Shown here one piece after another: positions 7,715 through 16,042 of a stretch of 64,000 nucleotides of DNA (the first letter of the stretch is position 1; the number at the start of each line of letters is the position of its first letter). The translations under genes were made by a program, and so were the position numbers. The notes below the pieces were generated by a model. It saw only the letters and a program-made list of their open reading frames with translations. It was not told where the DNA came from and searched no databases. The stretch spans positions 1-64,000 of the forward strand of contig NZ_FQUT01000003.1 of assembly GCF_900129245.1 (NCBI RefSeq), in the 5' to 3' direction. Source of the DNA: Chryseobacterium arachidis (GTDB lineage Bacteria > Bacteroidota > Bacteroidia > Flavobacteriales > Weeksellaceae).

Positions 7715-9373
7715 ATGGAAGAACAAAATTCGAATATATGGTGGCTCAACGAAGAGTCTGAGCAAATGCTTAACAGAGGATATCTTTTAAAAGGGGAAAC
7801 TGTAGATGGAGCAATCGACAGAATCACCACCGCAGCAGCCAAAAAATTATATAAGCCGGAACTTCAGCCCGCTTTCAAGGAAATGATCACCAAAGGATGG
7901 ATCAGTTTCTCATCCCCGGTTTGGGCAAATATGGGAACCCAAAGAGGTCTTCCTATTTCTTGCTTCAACGTTCATATTCCGGACAGTATTGAAGGAATCA
8001 CTCACAAAATGGGTGAAGTTATTATGCAGACAAAAATCGGAGGGGGAACTTCCGGATATTTCGGAGAACTTCGTAACAGAGGGACTGCGGTAACGGACAA
8101 CGGAAAATCTTCCGGAGCAGTTTCTTTCATGAAATTGTTTGATACCGCCATGGATGTTGTTTCTCAAGGTGGTGTAAGAAGAGGTGCTTTTGCTGCTTAT
8201 TTAGATATCGACCACGGAGATATTGAAGAGTTTTTATCCATTAAAGACATTGGAAGTCCGATCCAAAACTTATTTACGGGAATTTGTGTTCCTGATTACT
8301 GGATGCAGGATATGATCGATGGAGATATGGATAAGCGTAAAATCTGGGCAAGAGTATTGGAAAGCCGTCAGCAAAAAGGACTGCCTTATATTTTCTTCAC
8401 CGATAACGTCAACAGAAACAAACCTCAGGTTTACAAAGACTTAGGATTACCTGTCAACGCAAGTAATCTTTGCTCAGAAATCATGCTTCCTTCTACAAGA
8501 GAAGAATCTTTCATCTGCTGTTTATCTTCCATGAACTTAGAATTGTATGATGAGTGGAAAGATACCGATGCTGTAAAATTAGCCATCTATTTTCTGGATG
8601 CCGTTTTATCGGAATTCATTGAAAAAACGGAAGGAAACTATTATCTTCAGGGAGCAAGAAACTTCGCAATGCGTCACAGAGCGCTTGGTTTAGGAGTTTT
8701 AGGTTACCATTCTTATTTACAGAAAAATATGATCCCGTTTGAAAGTTTTGAAGCAACTCAATTCAATGCAAGAGCTTTCAGACATATCAAAGAACAGGCA
8801 GAACAAGCTTCAAGAGAGCTTGCCAATATCTACGGTGAGCCGGAATTATTGAAAGGATACGGACTGAGAAATACCACCACAATGGCAATCGCTCCTACCA
8901 CTTCAAGTTCTGCAATCCTAGGACAGACTTCTCCGGGAATCGAGCCGTTTGCTTCTAATTATTATAAAGCTGGTCTCGCAAAAGGAAACTTTATGCGTAA
9001 GAACAAGTATTTAGCGAAATTGTTAGAAGAAAAAGGTCTTGATAACGAAGAAACCTGGAGAACAATTATGCTGAACCACGGATCTGTACAGCATTTGAAA
9101 GAATTAACTGACGAAGAAAAAGCAGTATTCAAGACATTCAAAGAAATTTCTCCGATGGAGATCATTTCTCAGGCAGCACAGAGACAGCAATACATCGATC
9201 AGGCGCAGTCGTTAAACTTACAGATTCCTTCTACAATGCCGGTAAAAGACGTAAATTATCTTTATATTGAGGCTTGGAAAAAAGGAGTAAAAACATTGTA
9301 TTATCAAAGAAGTTCTTCAGTTTCTAAAGAAATGATGGTGAATTTTGTGACATGTTCTGCTTGTGAAGCTTAA
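7715..9373 (+). CDS. nrdA: ribonucleoside-diphosphate reductase, alpha subunit (class I, short form)
   Basis: Catalytic subunit that reduces ribonucleoside diphosphates. All active-site parts are visible in 552 residues: C83 in SCFNV, N251-x-C253-x-E255 in SNLCSE, a CC pair at 268-269 (the redox partner of C83), the radical-transfer pair Y529-Y530 in TLYYQR, and C-terminal cysteines C547 and C550 that would be re-reduced by thioredoxin or glutaredoxin. E. coli NrdA has 761 residues. The difference is mainly the missing N-terminal ATP cone and shortened loops, and the beta subunit has no cone either, so the standard dATP off-switch seems absent. The gene follows nrdB and a small unknown gene and ends before a strong terminator. 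Confidence 0.96.
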   Translation: MEEQNSNIWWLNEESEQMLNRGYLLKGETVDGAIDRITTAAAKKLYKPELQPAFKEMITKGWISFSSPVWANMGTQRGLPISCFNVHIPDSIEGITHKMGEVIMQTKIGGGTSGYFGELRNRGTAVTDNGKSSGAVSFMKLFDTAMDVVSQGGVRRGAFAAYLDIDHGDIEEFLSIKDIGSPIQNLFTGICVPDYWMQDMIDGDMDKRKIWARVLESRQQKGLPYIFFTDNVNRNKPQVYKDLGLPVNASNLCSEIMLPSTREESFICCLSSMNLELYDEWKDTDAVKLAIYFLDAVLSEFIEKTEGNYYLQGARNFAMRHRALGLGVLGYHSYLQKNMIPFESFEATQFNARAFRHIKEQAEQASRELANIYGEPELLKGYGLRNTTTMAIAPTTSSSAILGQTSPGIEPFASNYYKAGLAKGNFMRKNKYLAKLLEEKGLDNEETWRTIMLNHGSVQHLKELTDEEKAVFKTFKEISPMEIISQAAQRQQYIDQAQSLNLQIPSTMPVKDVNYLYIEAWKKGVKTLYYQRSSSVSKEMMVNFVTCSACEA

Positions 9374-9426
9374 GGCAAGAACAAGTAAAAAAGTTTAAAG
9401 AGCCAAGCTTGGCTATGAACATATAA

Positions 9427-9457
9427 AAACCGCAGAAATTTCTGCGGTTTATTTTTT
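9427..9457 (+). terminator. intrinsic terminator after nrdA
   Basis: AAACCGCAGAAA and TTTCTGCGGTTT form a near-perfect hairpin at 9427-9450, followed by ATTTTTTT. It closes the nrdB-nrdA unit. Confidence 0.85.
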
Positions 9458-9500
9458 TATGAAAAAGTAAAATAAACTTTACATTTTGTAAAATATTTAT

Positions 9501-9508
9501 TACATTTG
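9501..9508 (+). promoter_or_regulatory. -7 element of the membrane protein/HTH pair
   Basis: TACATTTG fits TAnnTTTG and lies 20 bases before the ATG at 9528, just after the nrdA terminator. No clean -33 TTTG is seen at the usual spacing. Confidence 0.45.
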
Positions 9509-9527
9509 AAAAATCAAAAAAATTATT

Positions 9528-9986
9528 ATGAATACAACATTAAAACTTTTCCCCAACCGCTTCAAGAAAATAGGCTGGTTTATTTTTATTCCTTCATTAA
9601 TTTTAGGAATATTATCACTAACAAACATTTTTAGCTTTCCTGAAATTTCTCTACCGGTTTTCTACAGTTCAGGATTTCCGCTGAATAATGAAGAAGCCGG
9701 ATTATTAAAAACCACGGAAATTGCGTTATTCCCGAATCTTTTTGGAATATTAATCATCATCGGCGGAATATTAATCGGATGTTCCAAAGAAAAAACTGAA
9801 GATGAATATATTTCCAGTTTACGCTTGCAATCTGTTTTCTGGAGTCTGATTGTCACCTACTCTATCGTCCTTATTTTATTCTTAACTGTATTCGGAAGCC
9901 TTTTCTTTACAATGATGATCATTATGATATTTCTGCCATTGGTTTTGTATGTCTTCAGATTTAATTATGTATTGCTAAAAAAATGA
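9528..9986 (+). CDS. unknown four-helix membrane protein
   Basis: A 152-residue protein with four predicted membrane helices (about 14-33, 68-90, 104-125 and 127-147) and short loops; no enzymatic motif is seen. Its stop overlaps the start of a small HTH regulator gene in the sequence ATGA, so the two are translationally coupled. Small integral membrane proteins paired with a YozG-like HTH protein are common in Bacteroidota and Firmicutes, where the regulator usually controls the pair. The function of the membrane partner is unknown. Confidence 0.8.
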   Translation: MNTTLKLFPNRFKKIGWFIFIPSLILGILSLTNIFSFPEISLPVFYSSGFPLNNEEAGLLKTTEIALFPNLFGILIIIGGILIGCSKEKTEDEYISSLRLQSVFWSLIVTYSIVLILFLTVFGSLFFTMMIIMIFLPLVLYVFRFNYVLLKK

Positions 9987-10183
9987 AAAATACCATTAAG
10001 ATTGAAAGAGCCATAAAAAATATGACACAGGAAGAGCTTGCAAAAATAATAGGTGTGTCACGACAGACCATCAATGCAATGGAAGCAGGAAAATATGTTC
10101 CTTCAACAGTATTAGCCTTGAAAATTGCGAAATATTTTAATAAAAAAGTAGAGGATATTTTTGAGTTGGAAGATGAAGATTAA
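9983..10183 (+). CDS. small XRE-family HTH regulator (YozG-like)
   Basis: A 66-residue DNA-binding protein that is almost entirely one helix-turn-helix domain. The recognition motif TQEELAKIIGVSRQTINAME at about 15-34 and the following KYVPSTVLALKIAKYF are typical of the Cro/C1 subfamily found in YozG-type regulators. It lacks any ligand or dimerisation domain. The ATG overlaps the stop of the upstream membrane protein gene by four bases. It probably regulates its own small operon. Confidence 0.9.
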   Translation: MKNTIKIERAIKNMTQEELAKIIGVSRQTINAMEAGKYVPSTVLALKIAKYFNKKVEDIFELEDED

Positions 10184-10198
10184 GTGATGAAATTTGTT

Positions 10199-10271
10199 AC
10201 CCCGACCCTAAAGAGAGCAAATTTCAATTCTGGCAGGTTACTTATCAAAAATCCGCCCTTTAGGTCGGGGT
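10199..10271. repeat. long imperfect inverted repeat after the HTH gene
   Basis: ACCCCGACCCTAAAG at 10199-10213 is complementary to CTTTAGGTCGGGGT at 10258-10271 apart from one extra C, with a 44-base loop. No T-run follows directly. It may act as a transcription end or be a small dispersed element. Confidence 0.5.
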
Positions 10272-10328
10272 AAAGACTTTTGATTTCCCTTCAAAAAAAA
10301 AATTGATTAACTTCAATAAAAACATACC

Positions 10329-10733
10329 ATGAAAAAAATCAACCCAAATTATAATGAAGGGATGTGGAAAGGTGCACCTGCAAGTTCATTTTTAAAAGCT
10401 CAGTCTTTAAGAAGAAACGAAATAGCGGAAGAGAAAATTCTTTCGGAAAAACTGAGAAACAATCAGTTGAAAGGTTACAAATTCAGAAAGCAGCATCCTA
10501 TAGGTTTATACATAACCGATTTTTATTGTCATCAATTAAAATTAATCATAGAAATTGATGGCGAGTACCATAATCTTTCAGAACAGATAGAAAAAGATGA
10601 TAAGCGGACTCGGATTTTAGAAAGCAATGGTTTACAGCTCATCAGATTTACGAATACCGAAGTTCGGACAGAATTAGAAAACGTCATGGAGAAGATTAAG
10701 TTAAAAATAGACGAAATCATCACTGTTTTATAA
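10329..10733 (+). CDS. DUF559 endonuclease-fold protein
   Basis: A 134-residue protein of the DUF559 family, a Vsr-like branch of the PD-(D/E)XK nuclease fold. The core is visible as the run GLYITDFYCHQLKLIIEIDG followed by EYH at about 57-80: the Asp of DFYC and the Glu and Asp of IEIDGEYH are the expected metal ligands. A basic helical N-terminus (SLRRNEIAEEKILSEKLRNN) and the RFTNTEV strand also fit the family. Its cellular task is not established; such genes are often single and dispersed in flavobacterial genomes. No methylase or restriction gene is next to it. Confidence 0.85.
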   Translation: MKKINPNYNEGMWKGAPASSFLKAQSLRRNEIAEEKILSEKLRNNQLKGYKFRKQHPIGLYITDFYCHQLKLIIEIDGEYHNLSEQIEKDDKRTRILESNGLQLIRFTNTEVRTELENVMEKIKLKIDEIITVL

Positions 10734-10753
10734 ATCGAAACTCATCTTTTAAT

Positions 10754-10761
10754 TATATTTG
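10754..10761 (+). promoter_or_regulatory. -7 element of the DUF72 gene
   Basis: TATATTTG is a perfect TAnnTTTG match 30 bases before the ATG at 10791. Confidence 0.5.
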
Positions 10762-10790
10762 TTTACACAGTTTAACTCAAAATATAAGTT

Positions 10791-11681
10791 ATGAAATTCG
10801 GACAAGTAGAAGATCCTTCCAAAATAGATTTTACGTTACCCAAAGACCATCCCAGAACCAAAGAAATTTTAAAGCAAAACAAAAAAGGGCTGGAAAATAT
10901 TTCTATTGGATGTGCCAAATGGAACAAGACAGATCTTAAAGGATTTTATCCGAAAGGAACCAAAGATGAATTAACATATTATGCCACTCAATTCAATTCG
11001 ATCGAACTGAATGCCACTTTTTATGGAATGCCGACTCCCGAGCAGGTACAAACCTGGAAAGAAAAAACGCCTGCCGATTTTAAGTTCTTCCCAAAAATTA
11101 CCAATACCGTCTCCCACTTCAGACGATTGCTGAATATTGACGATGTCGTTACCCAATTTGCTTCTGCAGTATTGAATTTTGATGAAAAGTTAGGAATGGT
11201 TTTCCTGCAGCTTCATGATAATTTCAAGCCAAAAGATTATGAAAGACTGGAAAAGTTTGTGAAAAACTGGCCTCAGGAAGTTCCGTTGGCTATCGAACTG
11301 AGAAATACAGAATGGTTTACGGATGAAGAGATTTTGGATAAAACCTGTCAGCTTTTTGAAGACAACAATATTACCAACATCATTGTAGATACAGCAGGAA
11401 GAAGAGATATGCTACACATGAGACTTACGACCCCCAATGCTTTCATCCGGTATGTAGGAGCCAATGCAGAAAGCGATTATGAAAGATTAGACGATTGGAT
11501 GAATCATCTGACAAAATGGAAAAAAGAAGGACTCCAAAATGTTTACTTTTTTGTACATCAAAATATTGAAAAAGCCTCTCCCCTTTTGTCAGCTTATTTT
11601 ATTAAAAAAATGAATGAGGAATGGAAAACCGACATTCTGATCCCGAAAATGGCTACAGAAAGTACAGGAACGTTATTTTAA
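10791..11681 (+). CDS. DUF72 (YecE-like) TIM-barrel protein
   Basis: A 296-residue cytosolic protein of the DUF72 family. The signature parts are ISIGCAKWN near the N-terminus, LKGFYPKGTKDELTYYATQF, FNSIELNATFYGMP, and FKFFPKITNTVSH, followed by LGMVFLQLHDNF and PLAIELRNTEWF; the last strand NVYFFVHQN is also typical. The family has a TIM-barrel-like fold and unknown biochemical function. Length is usual for the family, with an extra 35 residues at the N-terminus common in flavobacteria. The gene seems to stand alone with its own promoter. Confidence 0.92.
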   Translation: MKFGQVEDPSKIDFTLPKDHPRTKEILKQNKKGLENISIGCAKWNKTDLKGFYPKGTKDELTYYATQFNSIELNATFYGMPTPEQVQTWKEKTPADFKFFPKITNTVSHFRRLLNIDDVVTQFASAVLNFDEKLGMVFLQLHDNFKPKDYERLEKFVKNWPQEVPLAIELRNTEWFTDEEILDKTCQLFEDNNITNIIVDTAGRRDMLHMRLTTPNAFIRYVGANAESDYERLDDWMNHLTKWKKEGLQNVYFFVHQNIEKASPLLSAYFIKKMNEEWKTDILIPKMATESTGTLF

Positions 11682-11872
11682 ATATTAAAAAATTTTAATT
11701 TATTCACCAATATGTGTAATAAATTTCACATATAAAAGAAGTTTTAACACAAATAATTCATTGAATTGCTTTTATGAAAAATAAAAGCAATTTCTTTTTT
11801 CATTTTATAAAATTCACTATCTTAGGAATTACGAAATTATAGTGAATAATAAATCTTCTAAAAACAAAAAAT

Positions 11873-12100
11873 ATGGAAAAAGAAATCTGTACAATAAGTA
11901 TTTCCGGAAGTCCGGGGGATGCTTATACTTTTTTCGAAAATGAGACCATTAAGAAAAACTATGATGAAGAAAGCTTGAGTAATGATTTTTCGGAATGGCT
12001 GGAACCACAGCAAATCAGTAAACAGAACAAGGATAAACTTATCAGAAACTGTCCTGAAGAGTTCAAAGAAAGAATTATGTTAATCCTTGACTATCCTTAA
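11873..12100 (+). CDS. small unknown acidic protein
   Basis: A 75-residue protein without a signal peptide or membrane helix. It is acidic (many E and D) with a predicted beta N-terminus (EICTISISG) and a helical C-terminal half. I do not recognise the family. It is preceded by a 190-base AT-rich spacer and followed within 11 bases by a strong terminator, which supports it as a real single-gene unit. Confidence 0.65.
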   Translation: MEKEICTISISGSPGDAYTFFENETIKKNYDEESLSNDFSEWLEPQQISKQNKDKLIRNCPEEFKERIMLILDYP

Positions 12101-12110
12101 ATTTAGCTAC

Positions 12111-12144
12111 ATCCCAATCTTTGCTTAAAGATTGGGATTTTTTT
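12111..12144. terminator. bidirectional terminator
   Basis: ATCCCAATCTTT and AAAGATTGGGAT form a perfect 12-bp stem with a 4-base loop, followed by a T-run. It separates the small gene on the plus strand from the convergent membrane protein gene. Confidence 0.85.
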
Positions 12145-12736
12145 ATTTTCGTTTTCTTAGTAACAAAGTTAGGTTGAGAAACAGCAGCAGAAAGTCTAAA
12201 ACAACCCAGATTCCAAGTTTTGTGTTCTCATAATTATAAGCATCGATATGTTTTTTGGCCAAATCTGAAAGCTTTGCACTTTGATTGATGTAGTTGTTCA
12301 CCTCAATAATCTGATCAATATTTTTATTCGGAACAGAATGCTGAGAGAAATAGACAAGGTTTTTCTTTCCTAAATATCCTACGATCCAATATTCATCAGA
12401 CTTTTCCATTTTAAGATATTCAATCCTGTAATACTCCGGACGGATGACTCCGATATGTTGGGTCTCGATGGCATTGTCGGCTTCGACATCGTTTAGGGTG
12501 ACCACATAGAAATCCAATGGCTGGGGTAGTTTATTGATCAGCTGAAGAGCAACAGAATCCTGTACAATCCTTACTGCACTTTTTTTAATGAACCAATACG
12601 TAAAAACTGAAAATGAAAAAACCAAGGTAATAATCCGAAATCCTTTAGCCCAATTTGCCAGCTTTCCTCTCTTAACTTTATATAAGAAAAGGGATAAAAG
12701 AGATGACCAAAAGATGACCAATATAATAAATACCAT
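12143..12736 (-). CDS. unknown membrane protein, two to three helices
   Basis: A 197-residue protein with two N-terminal membrane helices (about 2-18 and 32-49), a central soluble domain of about 120 residues (60-165) and a C-terminal helix (about 174-192) ending in a basic RKRK tail. The soluble part contains VTLNDVEADNAIETQHIGVI and is probably extracytoplasmic. I do not recognise the family. It lies 40 bases after the start of the HD-domain gene and shares its strand. Confidence 0.75.
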   Translation of the reverse strand: MVFIILVIFWSSLLSLFLYKVKRGKLANWAKGFRIITLVFSFSVFTYWFIKKSAVRIVQDSVALQLINKLPQPLDFYVVTLNDVEADNAIETQHIGVIRPEYYRIEYLKMEKSDEYWIVGYLGKKNLVYFSQHSVPNKNIDQIIEVNNYINQSAKLSDLAKKHIDAYNYENTKLGIWVVLDFLLLFLNLTLLLRKRK

Positions 12737-12776
12737 AGTACAAAGATACTTATTTTACAGAGGTTGGGGAAAGATA

Positions 12777-13421
12777 CTAATCAACATTCCACTCCTTATA
12801 AAACTGATCGAGGAATTTCAACATGAAATCGTGCCTTTCTCCCGCAATTTCTTTCCCTTTTTCGGTATTCATAAGATCTTTCAGCAGTAATAATTTTTCG
12901 TAGAAATGATTAATGGTAGTTCCGTTCGATTTTTTGTATTCTTCCTTAGACATATTTAGCTTTGGTTCGACATTCGGATCATACATCGCATTGTTTTTGA
13001 ACCCTCCAAAATTAAAGGTTCTTCCGATTCCGATCGCTCCGATAGCATCAATTCTGTCTGCATCCTGAACAATTTTAAGTTCAATCGGAAGATTTTGAGG
13101 AACTTCTCCCCTATTTTTAAACGAAATATTTTTAATGATAAACAAAACCTGTCCAATCACATCCTCTGGAGCATTCTGGCTTTCCAAAAATTCTCTTGAA
13201 ACCTTTAAAGCAAGCGTTTCGTCGCCATTATGAAACTTAGGATCTGCAATATCGTGGAGTAAAGCCGCCAGCTCAACAACTTCCTTATTGCATTCTTCTG
13301 TTTCCGCAATTTTTTTTGACAGTTTCCATACCCTTTCGATATGAAACCAATCGTGTCCTGCTTCTGCGCCTTCCAGTTTTTCTTTTACAAATGCTACCGT
13401 ATTTTCGATCAGATTCTTCAT
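12777..13421 (-). CDS. HD-domain phosphohydrolase (YedJ/YpgQ-like)
   Basis: A 214-residue metal-dependent phosphohydrolase. The HD-domain ligands are in order: H24 in AGHDWFHIERVW, the central HD pair in LAALLHDIAD at about 54-55, and D in VQDADRIDAIGAIGIGR at about 120. The rest, with RTFNFGG and TTINHFYEKLLLLKDLM, matches the uncharacterised YedJ/YpgQ group. A nucleotide substrate is likely but not proven. The start codon directly abuts the stop of the upstream hydrolase gene at 13422, so the two are one unit. Confidence 0.92.
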   Translation of the reverse strand: MKNLIENTVAFVKEKLEGAEAGHDWFHIERVWKLSKKIAETEECNKEVVELAALLHDIADPKFHNGDETLALKVSREFLESQNAPEDVIGQVLFIIKNISFKNRGEVPQNLPIELKIVQDADRIDAIGAIGIGRTFNFGGFKNNAMYDPNVEPKLNMSKEEYKKSNGTTINHFYEKLLLLKDLMNTEKGKEIAGERHDFMLKFLDQFYKEWNVD

Positions 13422-14261
13422 TTATATCAATTCATTTAAAATAATATTCCATAGATTTTTGTTGTAGCTTCTAAAAAAATTAACATGCCCGATTTCTCCT
13501 TTCTCCGACTCGGCAGTTTTCACCAGTCTGTAAGTTGGTTTAAGGTTAGGATAAGTATCATTCAAAAGGCTTTTCACCCCTTTTTCCGTTAGCCAGACAT
13601 CATCTTCAGCTCGAATAACAAATACTTTCTGTGTTAAATTTTTAGAATAATCATCAACTTTTTCCAACAAGCTGTTGGTGGATTTCCTGTTTAAAATTAA
13701 GCTTCTCCAGTCAGATGCACAATTTTTTGGAAGACTTTCTCCGAGTCCGAACCAGTTTCCGGGGAAATATCCTAACAATGCGGTAGTTAAAGGCTGGGCA
13801 ATTCCAAATCCGAGATATGCTTCAATTTTTGTTTTGAACTTTAAGTTACCGACAAAGGCATTTTGAGTTCCCACAAAGAAAAATTCTTCGAATATTTCTG
13901 AGTCTTTATTCATTCCTAAAATTAAAGCCCCGACAGAATGCCCTAAACAATATTTCTCATAATCATTAAAATTGATTTGAATATAATCCGTTAAAGCCTG
14001 ATAATCTTGCGAACCCCAAATTCTCATCGAAGCATTAAAACCTCTCATCACCTTCGGTTTTGAAAGCCCAATTCCACGATAATCATAAGTAATCACCGTA
14101 AATCCGTTTTCAGAAAAAAAACGGGCAAAAGAAAAATAAACCTGCTGCTTTACGCCTGTTGCAGAATTAATAAGCAATAATTTCTGATTACTTTTTTCAG
14201 GTAAAAAAAGATGGGCTGTAATTGATACGTGATCTCGGGTGGTCAATATTAACTTTTCCAT
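13422..14261 (-). CDS. alpha/beta-fold hydrolase
   Basis: A 279-residue serine hydrolase of the alpha/beta fold. The nucleophile elbow GHSVGALILG is at about 108-117. The upstream strand TVITYDYRGIGLSKP supplies the oxyanion region, the acid is probably D220 in VIRAEDDVWL, and the base is H259 in GEIGHVNFF. It has no signal peptide. This arrangement resembles the YheT-like and COG4757 predicted hydrolases. The substrate is unknown. It is transcribed with the HD-domain gene at 12777-13421, with zero bases between them. Confidence 0.88.
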   Translation of the reverse strand: MEKLILTTRDHVSITAHLFLPEKSNQKLLLINSATGVKQQVYFSFARFFSENGFTVITYDYRGIGLSKPKVMRGFNASMRIWGSQDYQALTDYIQINFNDYEKYCLGHSVGALILGMNKDSEIFEEFFFVGTQNAFVGNLKFKTKIEAYLGFGIAQPLTTALLGYFPGNWFGLGESLPKNCASDWRSLILNRKSTNSLLEKVDDYSKNLTQKVFVIRAEDDVWLTEKGVKSLLNDTYPNLKPTYRLVKTAESEKGEIGHVNFFRSYNKNLWNIILNELI

Positions 14262-14270
14262 ATATAAAAG

Positions 14271-14300
14271 AAAAAATCCACTATAAAAGTGGAGATTTTA
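14271..14300 (-). terminator. intrinsic terminator after the sugar kinase gene
   Basis: On the reverse strand CCACT and AGTGG arms with flanking ATC/GAT pairs form a hairpin, followed by TTTTTTC. It lies about 50 bases past the stop at 14350. Confidence 0.7.
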
Positions 14301-14349
14301 GTTCGTATTCTATAGTTGAATCAACAACTTTCGGTATGTAGCAAATAGT

Positions 14350-15240
14350 TTATGATATGAAATCTGAAATTCTTGGCAGTCCGGTCTGCGAGCCTTTTTT
14401 AGCAGAAACCCTTGCAGAAACTTCGTTCCCGAATTTTACACATTCTTCAATAGAATTTTTATGACATAAGGCAATAGCAAATCCTGCAGTAAAAGCATCC
14501 CCCATTCCCATTTTGTGAACCGTTCTGTCTTCATCATTTCGGCAGTATTTCATTTCTGTCCCGTCAAAATACACGGTAGAATTCACATCATCTCTCACAA
14601 AAACCTTATTAAAATATTTTTTAAGAATAACTTCTCTCTGGTCTTCCCCGAAAATTATATGAAGCTCACTGCTTTTCGCAATAATAAAATCCACGTTATC
14701 CAGCAGTTCGTTACTTAATCTTTGAGCCGGAGAGGCATATAAACCAACTTTCTTACCAAATCTCTTAGCTTTTTTAGCAGTATACTCAATAACTTTCATG
14801 GAAACTTCCAGCTGAATAAGAATAAGATCTGCCGTATGGAAATATTTGTCTGCCGCTTCTACGTGTTCAACGCTCAGGTAATTATTGGCTGCAGGTACAA
14901 CAACAATCGCCGCGTTTCCTTCAGAGGTTGTCACATACGCAGTTCCTGTAGATTCCCGGTCCGTTTCAAATACAAAACCTACGTTTACATTTTCGCCCAC
15001 CATATTCCTCATGATCTGCTGACCCAAGGGATCCATCCCTACACAACCTACAAAGTAAACACTGGCTCCCAATCTTGCTGCGGCTACTGCCTGGTTGGCC
15101 CCTTTGCCTCCAAAATAACTTTCGGAATTACGGGCAATAACGGTCTCATTCCCGCAGGGAACTTTTTCCGTTTCTAAAACAAGATCGATCGAAGAGCTTC
15201 CTACAACGATGATTTTTGGTTGTTCTGATGAGAAATTCAT
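14350..15240 (-). CDS. PfkB-family sugar kinase, ribokinase-like
   Basis: Cytosolic kinase that probably phosphorylates ribose or a similar sugar. The ATG at 15240 is chosen because the ribokinase fold starts with IIVVGSSSIDLVLETEKVPC; an upstream ATG would add 22 residues unlike the family. PfkB signature 1 (YFGGKGANQAVAAARLGA) lies at about 43-60 and signature 2, with the catalytic base, is KMGMGDAFTAGFAIAL near 245 (GMGDAF in place of the usual GAGDAF). The length of 296 is normal. No ribose transporter or isomerase is nearby, so the true substrate is open. It may be co-transcribed with the DUF4241 gene upstream. Confidence 0.88.
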   Translation of the reverse strand: MNFSSEQPKIIVVGSSSIDLVLETEKVPCGNETVIARNSESYFGGKGANQAVAAARLGASVYFVGCVGMDPLGQQIMRNMVGENVNVGFVFETDRESTGTAYVTTSEGNAAIVVVPAANNYLSVEHVEAADKYFHTADLILIQLEVSMKVIEYTAKKAKRFGKKVGLYASPAQRLSNELLDNVDFIIAKSSELHIIFGEDQREVILKKYFNKVFVRDDVNSTVYFDGTEMKYCRNDEDRTVHKMGMGDAFTAGFAIALCHKNSIEECVKFGNEVSARVSAKKGSQTGLPRISDFIS

Positions 15241-15322
15241 TGTGTTCAGTGTTAGTTTTATTATTTTGTATAAATTCTGATAAAAATACAAAACAATATC
15301 TCTCAAAAATAATTAATTTTTA

Positions 15323-15958
15323 TTAACTAATTTCAATAAATTCAGTTACAATTTTTACCGGTGCTTTATTTTTATCATAAGCAATATAGCTTGCGTAAAA
15401 GCCTTCTCCATACCCTGTTTCGAAGGCAAAAATAGTTCCAGGATGATTATCCGACGGTTTTAAAAATGCAAATTGGTCTATCGCTCCTTTTTCATCAAAG
15501 AAATATTCATGGAAAAACTCTTCATAAATCCCCATAAAATCTACTCCTTTGCTTTTATAAAGACTTTGTTCGAGTTCATTAAGGCTGTTTTGGGTATCAA
15601 CATCCATAAAACATCCCATTCCACTCTCAACAGGATAACCGAAAACTTCACCTTCGGCCAGATCTTTCATATCTTGCCCAGAAGTGGTCGCCAGTTTCCA
15701 GTCGGAAATATCTGTATTGCTGAACACTATTTCTGCATATGCCACGCAGTTGCTCTCCCTTTCTTTATGAAGTAAAACAGAAAAACTTCCTTTCGGAAAC
15801 TCTGTAGTAAAAGGCAGCATATCATTCGTAATCAAAGGATCGCAGGCCACCAGCTTTCCGCTCGAAAGATAAATTTTCCCAACTTCAAAGCTCTCAAGTA
15901 AAGGACTTTCAACAAAGTTTTTTGAGAATATCTTTTTTATATTTTCTATATGTTTCAT
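15323..15958 (-). CDS. DUF4241 protein
   Basis: A 211-residue cytosolic protein of the DUF4241 family. The recognisable parts are LACDPL-like VACDPLITNDMLPF near residues 37-50, KGSFSVLLH, YPVESGMGCFMD near 107-118 and the C-terminal FAFETGYGEGFYASYIAYD. Members are widespread in Bacteroidota and are sometimes found in toxin-immunity loci, but no biochemical role is known to me. It starts 15 bases before a small gap and lies upstream of the sugar kinase on the same strand. Confidence 0.85.
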   Translation of the reverse strand: MKHIENIKKIFSKNFVESPLLESFEVGKIYLSSGKLVACDPLITNDMLPFTTEFPKGSFSVLLHKERESNCVAYAEIVFSNTDISDWKLATTSGQDMKDLAEGEVFGYPVESGMGCFMDVDTQNSLNELEQSLYKSKGVDFMGIYEEFFHEYFFDEKGAIDQFAFLKPSDNHPGTIFAFETGYGEGFYASYIAYDKNKAPVKIVTEFIEIS

Positions 15959-15993
15959 ACTATTTTAATTACCTGCATCATTATATTTTTAAG

Positions 15994-16020
15994 TCAAAAA
16001 AATCCTTATTAATAAGGATT
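15994..16020 (-). terminator. intrinsic terminator after the membrane protein gene
   Basis: AATCCTTATT and AATAAGGATT are a perfect 10-bp palindrome; on the reverse strand it is followed by TTTTTTT. It lies 23 bases after the stop at 16043. Confidence 0.75.
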
Positions 16021-16042
16021 ATAATCAACTAAAAGCATGAAC

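Noticed and set aside
15241..15306. Upstream ATG of the sugar kinase
   Set aside because: The extra 22 residues are hydrophobic and unlike ribokinases; the fold starts right after ATG 15240.
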